Shown here: positions 6,745 to 9,500 of the stretch, one piece after another
How the letters are laid out: each line of letters begins with the position of its first letter
How positions within the stretch are numbered: the stretch's first letter is position 1
Assembly (NCBI GenBank): GCA_018817035.1
Contig: JAHIUV010000222.1
Coordinates: 1 to 9,500 of the forward strand
Source of the DNA: Candidatus Omnitrophota bacterium
Lineage (GTDB): Bacteria > Omnitrophota > Gorgyraeia > Gorgyraeales > Gorgyraeaceae
Direction: 5' to 3'
DNA length: 9,500 bases
The notes under the pieces: generated by a model
Seen by the model: only the letters and a program-made list of their open reading frames with translations
Databases searched by the model: none
What the model was told of the DNA's origin: nothing
Translations under genes and position numbers: made by a program

Positions 6745-7131
6745 ATGACAGAAAAAAAGAAAACAAAGAAGAAGGTCGCTAAGAATATTACCAGCGGAGT
6801 GGCGCATATATTCGCCACATTTAACAATACGATAGTGACCATAACCGACAAGCAGGGAAACGCTGTTGTGTGGGCCAGTTGTGGTTCTGTTGGTTTTAAG
6901 GGTTCCAAGAAATCAACGCCTTTTGCCGCGCAGATCACTGCTTCGAACGCGGCCAAAAAGGCTATTGAGAATGGACTTAAAGATGTAGAGGTCTATGTAA
7001 AAGGGCCTGGTTCAGGCAGGGAATCAGCTATCCGTGCCATACAGGCCGCGGGATTGCGCGTGAGCGCTATAAGGGATGTAACCCCTATTCCGCATAACGG
7101 ATGCAGGCCTCCGAAGAGAAGGAGGGTGTAA
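6745..7131 (+). CDS. rpsK: 30S ribosomal protein S11
   Basis: S11 sits on the 30S platform beside the E-site mRNA. The 128-residue product has a lysine-rich N-terminus ([12 protein letters not shown]), then [18 protein letters not shown] (18-35), the [13 protein letters not shown] block (51-63), [16 protein letters not shown] (83-98) and the C-terminal signature [18 protein letters not shown] (111-128). It begins two bases after the rpsM stop. AGGAG at 6733-6737 lies inside rpsM, so the two are likely coupled. Confidence 0.98.
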   Translation: MTEKKKTKKKVAKNITSGVAHIFATFNNTIVTITDKQGNAVVWASCGSVGFKGSKKSTPFAAQITASNAAKKAIENGLKDVEVYVKGPGSGRESAIRAIQAAGLRVSAIRDVTPIPHNGCRPPKRRRV

Positions 7132-7134
7132 ATA

Positions 7135-7764
7135 ATGGCGCGATATACAGGAGCATCATGCAGGATTTGTAGGCGCCAAGGGGAAAAGCTATATCTTAAA
7201 GGTATTCGCTGTTATACGGATAAATGTGCCTTTGATAGAAGGAGTTACGCCCCGGGGCAACACGGAAAAGGAAGGCGGGTCAAAGTATCTAACTATGGCC
7301 TGCAGTTAAGGGAAAAGCAAAAGGTAAAAAGGATGTATGGCATACTGGAAAGGCAATTTAGGAAATATTTCAGTATAGCCTCTCTCTCAAAAGGCGTAAC
7401 AGGCAAAAAGCTGCTGGAGCTTCTGGAGAGAAGATTGGATAATGTTGTTTTCAGGGCATGTTTTTCAGTTTCAAGGGCTAATGCCAGGCAGATGGTCAGG
7501 CATGGTAATGTATTTGTTAATGGCCGGAAGGTAAACATCCCCTCTTACTCAGTTAAGTCCGGGGACACAGTATATACAAGACCTAAAGACAATATTATCA
7601 GTGGCGTAAAAGAGACAATAGAAAAGGTAAAAGATAGAGGCGTTCCGGGTTGGTTAAATGTCGATACCAGCGCGTTAAAGATCATTGTTACAAAGCTTCC
7701 TGAAAGAAGCGATGTAGGCATGGATATAAAGGAACATTTAATAGTAGAGTTATATTCTAAGTAA
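7135..7764 (+). CDS. rpsD: 30S ribosomal protein S4, zinc-binding form
   Basis: S4 nucleates assembly of the 30S body and takes part in accuracy and mRNA unwinding. The 209 residues are the usual length. Cysteines at 9, 12, 26 and 31 (SCRIC...RCYTDKC) match the positions of the zinc site known in Thermus S4, so this is the C+ form. Other marks are SYAPGQHG (37-44), the [12 protein letters not shown] segment (58-69) and the S4 RNA-binding domain from [10 protein letters not shown] (98-107) through [16 protein letters not shown] (118-133). GGAGG at 7121-7125 lies nine bases before the ATG, inside the rpsK end. Having S4 between S11 and rpoA is the standard order. Confidence 0.98.
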   Translation: MARYTGASCRICRRQGEKLYLKGIRCYTDKCAFDRRSYAPGQHGKGRRVKVSNYGLQLREKQKVKRMYGILERQFRKYFSIASLSKGVTGKKLLELLERRLDNVVFRACFSVSRANARQMVRHGNVFVNGRKVNIPSYSVKSGDTVYTRPKDNIISGVKETIEKVKDRGVPGWLNVDTSALKIIVTKLPERSDVGMDIKEHLIVELYSK

Positions 7765-7780
7765 GGTTAAAAACTATAAA

Positions 7781-7793
7781 TCCGGGATCCGGA
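7781..7793 (+). other. Short hairpin in the rpsD-rpoA gap
   Basis: TCCGG (7781-7785) and CCGGA (7789-7793) can form a five-base stem with the loop GAT. The A/T-rich stretch AATTATTT follows, and the rpoA ribosome-binding site begins at 7804. The stem is short, so it is a weak candidate for a partial terminator or attenuator and may be chance. The 48-base gap holds no other clear signal. Confidence 0.35.
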
Positions 7794-7812
7794 ATTATTT
7801 AAAGGGGGGAAA

Positions 7813-8802
7813 ATGGGTATCAGTTGGAAAACATTTGAGATGCCTAAGAAGCTGGAATGTGATGATAAATCTTTTACATCTCAATACGGAAAGTTCATTG
7901 CGGAGCCGTTTGAGCGCGGCTTTGGGAGTACTATAGGTAATTCGTTAAGAAGGGTCCTTATATCATCTATAGAAGGCGCGGCTGTCACTTCGGTAAAAAT
8001 AGACGGTGTGTTGCATGAGTTTTCTACTATACCCGGAGTGCTGGAGGATGTGCCTTTGATCATATTGAACATAAAACAGTTGGTTTTGAGGTCTCATTCC
8101 AGGACACCTAAGATCTTGCATTTAAAAGCCTCTAAAAAAGGACTTGTTACCGCGAAAGATATCGTGACTGATGATACTGTCGAGGTAATAAATCAGGATC
8201 TTCATATAGCCACGCTTACCAAAAACACGACTTTTAGCATGGAACTGGAAATAGGAAAAGGCAGAGGCTATGTCCCTGCCGAGAGAAATAAGAAAGAGAA
8301 TCAGGCTATAGGCGTGATCCCCATTGATTCTATTTTTGCTCCTGTCAGGCGCGTGAATTTCTACGTGGAAGATACCAGGGTAGGGCAAATGACGGATTAC
8401 GATAAATTGATAATGGAAATATGGACCAATGGAAGCATGGATCCGAAAGAGACGCTTTTGTACGCGTCGCATATATTACAGAGGCATCTTGACGTGTTCG
8501 GAAAACTCGGCCAGGTAGAGATCGAAGAGGATGCAAAAGAAGAGAGCGAGGAAGACAAGGAGTTTTTGGAAAAATTAAAGCTCCCTGTTTCCGAACTGGA
8601 ACTTTCCGTAAGGAGCAATAATTGCCTGAGAGAAGCGCATATAAAAATCATAGGCGATATTGTCAAAAGGACAGAACAGGAAATGCTGCTATACAAAAAT
8701 TTCGGCAAGAAATCCCTTACTGAAATAAAAGAAGTATTGAAGGACATGGGCTTTTCTTTTGGGATGGAGATGCCAAAACCGGCTAAACAGAGCAAGAAAT
8801 AA
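7813..8802 (+). CDS. rpoA: DNA-directed RNA polymerase subunit alpha
   Basis: Alpha dimerises to scaffold assembly of beta and beta-prime. Its C-terminal domain binds UP-element DNA and activators. The 329-residue product has the normal two-domain form. The N-terminal domain (about 1-235) contains EPFERGFGSTIGNSLRRVL (31-49), VLHEFSTIPGVLEDV (66-80) and KGRGYVPAE (149-157). An acidic linker spans roughly 236-253. The C-terminal domain (about 254-318) has LSVRSNNCLRE (264-274), with R267 at the place of the DNA-contacting R265 of E. coli, and KKSLTEIKEVL (299-309). A run of six G (7804-7809) precedes the ATG at close spacing. A start a little further in would remove few residues, so the precise N-terminus is not certain. 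Confidence 0.97.
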   Translation: MGISWKTFEMPKKLECDDKSFTSQYGKFIAEPFERGFGSTIGNSLRRVLISSIEGAAVTSVKIDGVLHEFSTIPGVLEDVPLIILNIKQLVLRSHSRTPKILHLKASKKGLVTAKDIVTDDTVEVINQDLHIATLTKNTTFSMELEIGKGRGYVPAERNKKENQAIGVIPIDSIFAPVRRVNFYVEDTRVGQMTDYDKLIMEIWTNGSMDPKETLLYASHILQRHLDVFGKLGQVEIEEDAKEESEEDKEFLEKLKLPVSELELSVRSNNCLREAHIKIIGDIVKRTEQEMLLYKNFGKKSLTEIKEVLKDMGFSFGMEMPKPAKQSKK

Positions 8803-8816
8803 ACCAGGGGCTAAGA

Positions 8817-9425
8817 ATGAGACATCGTAAACATAATGTAAGATTTGGAAGGCAGAAGAGCCATTACAAGGCTACAATGCGCCATTTGGCATCAGGACTT
8901 ATCATCAATAAGAGCATAATAACCACAAAGGTAAAAGCAAAGGAGACCTCCAGGCTTGCCGATAAACTTGTTACTATGGCTAAGGCAAATGATCTTGCCG
9001 GACGCAGGAATGCTTATAGCCTGCTGCAGGACAGGGACTTGGTAGCCATCCTGTTTAATGATATAGCGCCTTTGTTCAAGGAAAGAAAAGGCGGTTATAC
9101 CAGGGTCATGCTGACAGGTAAGAGAAAAGGTGATAACGCGCAGATGGCGATACTGGAATTTGTTGAAAAACCAAAAGCAAAGGTAGTCACTGCTAAGAAA
9201 AAAGAAGAGAAAAAGAAAGAGGCGCTTTCGCAGCCTAAGGCAGAATCCCAGGCAACTGAGAGAGCCGAGAAAAAAGAAGAGCCAAAAGAGGAAAAACCTC
9301 AGAAAAAGCAGGCCCCTGATATTAAAAAGGAAGACCTGAAAAAAATAATCCAGCGTCCTATTCGAAACAAGTCTGAAAAATCTGGATTCCTTAAGAGGTT
9401 CTTCAAGCATAAAAAGGGGCAGTAA
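8817..9425 (+). CDS. rplQ: 50S ribosomal protein L17 with long charged C-terminal tail
   Basis: L17 lies near the polypeptide exit tunnel of the large subunit. Residues 1 to about 119 are the normal L17 domain: MRHRKHNVRFGRQKSHYKAT, the IITTKVKAKETSRLADKLV segment (34-52), AGRRNAYSLL (61-70), ERKGGYTRVM (89-98) and GDNAQMAILEFVE (105-117). The product is 202 residues, against roughly 120-130 in E. coli. The extra part is Lys/Glu/Ala/Pro/Gln-rich and looks disordered (about 120-168), then ends in a basic segment with hydrophobic residues (IIQRPIRNK...SGFLKRFFKHKKGQ). The frame is open throughout with no sign of a frameshift. AGGGG (8806-8810) precedes the start. rplQ is the usual last gene of the alpha block. 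Confidence 0.97.
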   Translation: MRHRKHNVRFGRQKSHYKATMRHLASGLIINKSIITTKVKAKETSRLADKLVTMAKANDLAGRRNAYSLLQDRDLVAILFNDIAPLFKERKGGYTRVMLTGKRKGDNAQMAILEFVEKPKAKVVTAKKKEEKKKEALSQPKAESQATERAEKKEEPKEEKPQKKQAPDIKKEDLKKIIQRPIRNKSEKSGFLKRFFKHKKGQ

Positions 9426-9434
9426 CTTAATAAT

Positions 9435-9489
9435 ATTCAAGGCTCGGTCTTGAACGCTTAACAGGTCATTCAAGGCCGGGTCTTTATCG
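9435..9489 (+). repeat. Two diverged 22-base direct repeats after rplQ
   Basis: Two 22-base units, 9435-9456 and 9468-9489, start 33 bases apart and match at 18 of 22 positions. Both begin ATTCAAGGC and share GGTCTT. The intervening 11 bases (9457-9467) are not repeated within the window. The region lies directly after the last gene of the operon. It could be the edge of a longer array continuing past the window, or a duplicated terminator-like stem. Confidence 0.6.
9436..9454 (+). terminator. Hairpin after rplQ, possible weak terminator
   Basis: TTCAAG (9436-9441) is complementary to CTTGAA (9449-9454). With one G-U pair and one further C-G pair, the stem reaches eight base pairs around the loop TCG. 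It lies 10 bases after the rplQ stop. No U-run follows, so it is not a textbook intrinsic terminator. CTTGAA can also pair with TTCAAG at 9469-9474, giving an alternative fold. The second copy forms a weaker stem followed by CTTTAT. Confidence 0.35.
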
Positions 9490-9500
9490 TGCTAAACGTG

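Noticed and set aside
7752..7781. Possible internal promoter before rpoA, with TATAAAT at 7775-7781 as a -10
   Set aside because: No acceptable -35 hexamer lies at 16-18 bases upstream, and TATAAA-like words are common in this A/T-leaning sequence.
8892..9473. A 193-residue open frame on the minus strand opposite rplQ
   Set aside because: It is antisense to a clear L17 gene. Its leucine/phenylalanine-rich product is what the complement of a Lys/Glu-rich tail gives. There is no family resemblance or ribosome-binding site.
1..9500. CRISPR arrays, tRNA or rRNA genes, transposases, phage or defence genes
   Set aside because: The window is almost fully occupied by conserved housekeeping genes, and no such repeats, RNA folds or protein families are visible.

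Overview
The window is a single plus-strand run of core translation genes, the spc and alpha ribosomal-protein operons joined head to tail. It starts with the last nine codons of rplX and continues rplE, rpsN, rpsH, rplF, rplR, rpsE, rplO, secY, adk, map, infA, rpmJ, rpsM, rpsK, rpsD, rpoA and rplQ. About 75 bases of non-coding sequence follow. Gene order and protein signatures leave no doubt that it is bacterial. Codon use leans to A/T, with many ATA isoleucine and AGA/AGG arginine codons. S14, S4, L36 and adenylate kinase are all zinc-binding (cysteine-containing) forms, and rpmD (L30) is absent from its usual place between rpsE and rplO. A mobile-looking palindromic repeat of a kind I associate with uncultivated bacteria also sits in the operon. 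Together these suggest an uncultivated lineage, perhaps Omnitrophota or another PVC-related phylum. That assignment is an inference and is not proven here.

Layout: 1-3208 holds the ribosomal proteins of the spc block, mostly separated by 1-25 bases, with many ribosome-binding sites inside or touching the preceding gene. The exception is a 54-base gap between rplF and rplR that is filled completely by an inverted-repeat element. Bases 3223-5949 hold secY, adk and map, which overlap or nearly abut: protein export, adenylate balance and N-terminal methionine removal. Bases 5962-6309 hold infA and the very small rpmJ. Bases 6347-9425 form the alpha block: rpsM, rpsK, rpsD, rpoA and rplQ. Bases 9426-9500 contain a hairpin and a diverged 33-base-period direct repeat, with no recognisable gene.

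The products are ribosomal proteins of both subunits, initiation factor 1, the RNA polymerase alpha subunit, the SecY translocon channel and two housekeeping enzymes. The set is conserved and probably co-transcribed from a promoter upstream of the window. I found no undescribed multi-gene system. The points most worth a second look are the palindromic repeat that appears to supply the ribosome-binding site of rplR, the long charged C-terminal tail of L17, the missing L30 gene, and small repeats before rpsM and after rplQ.
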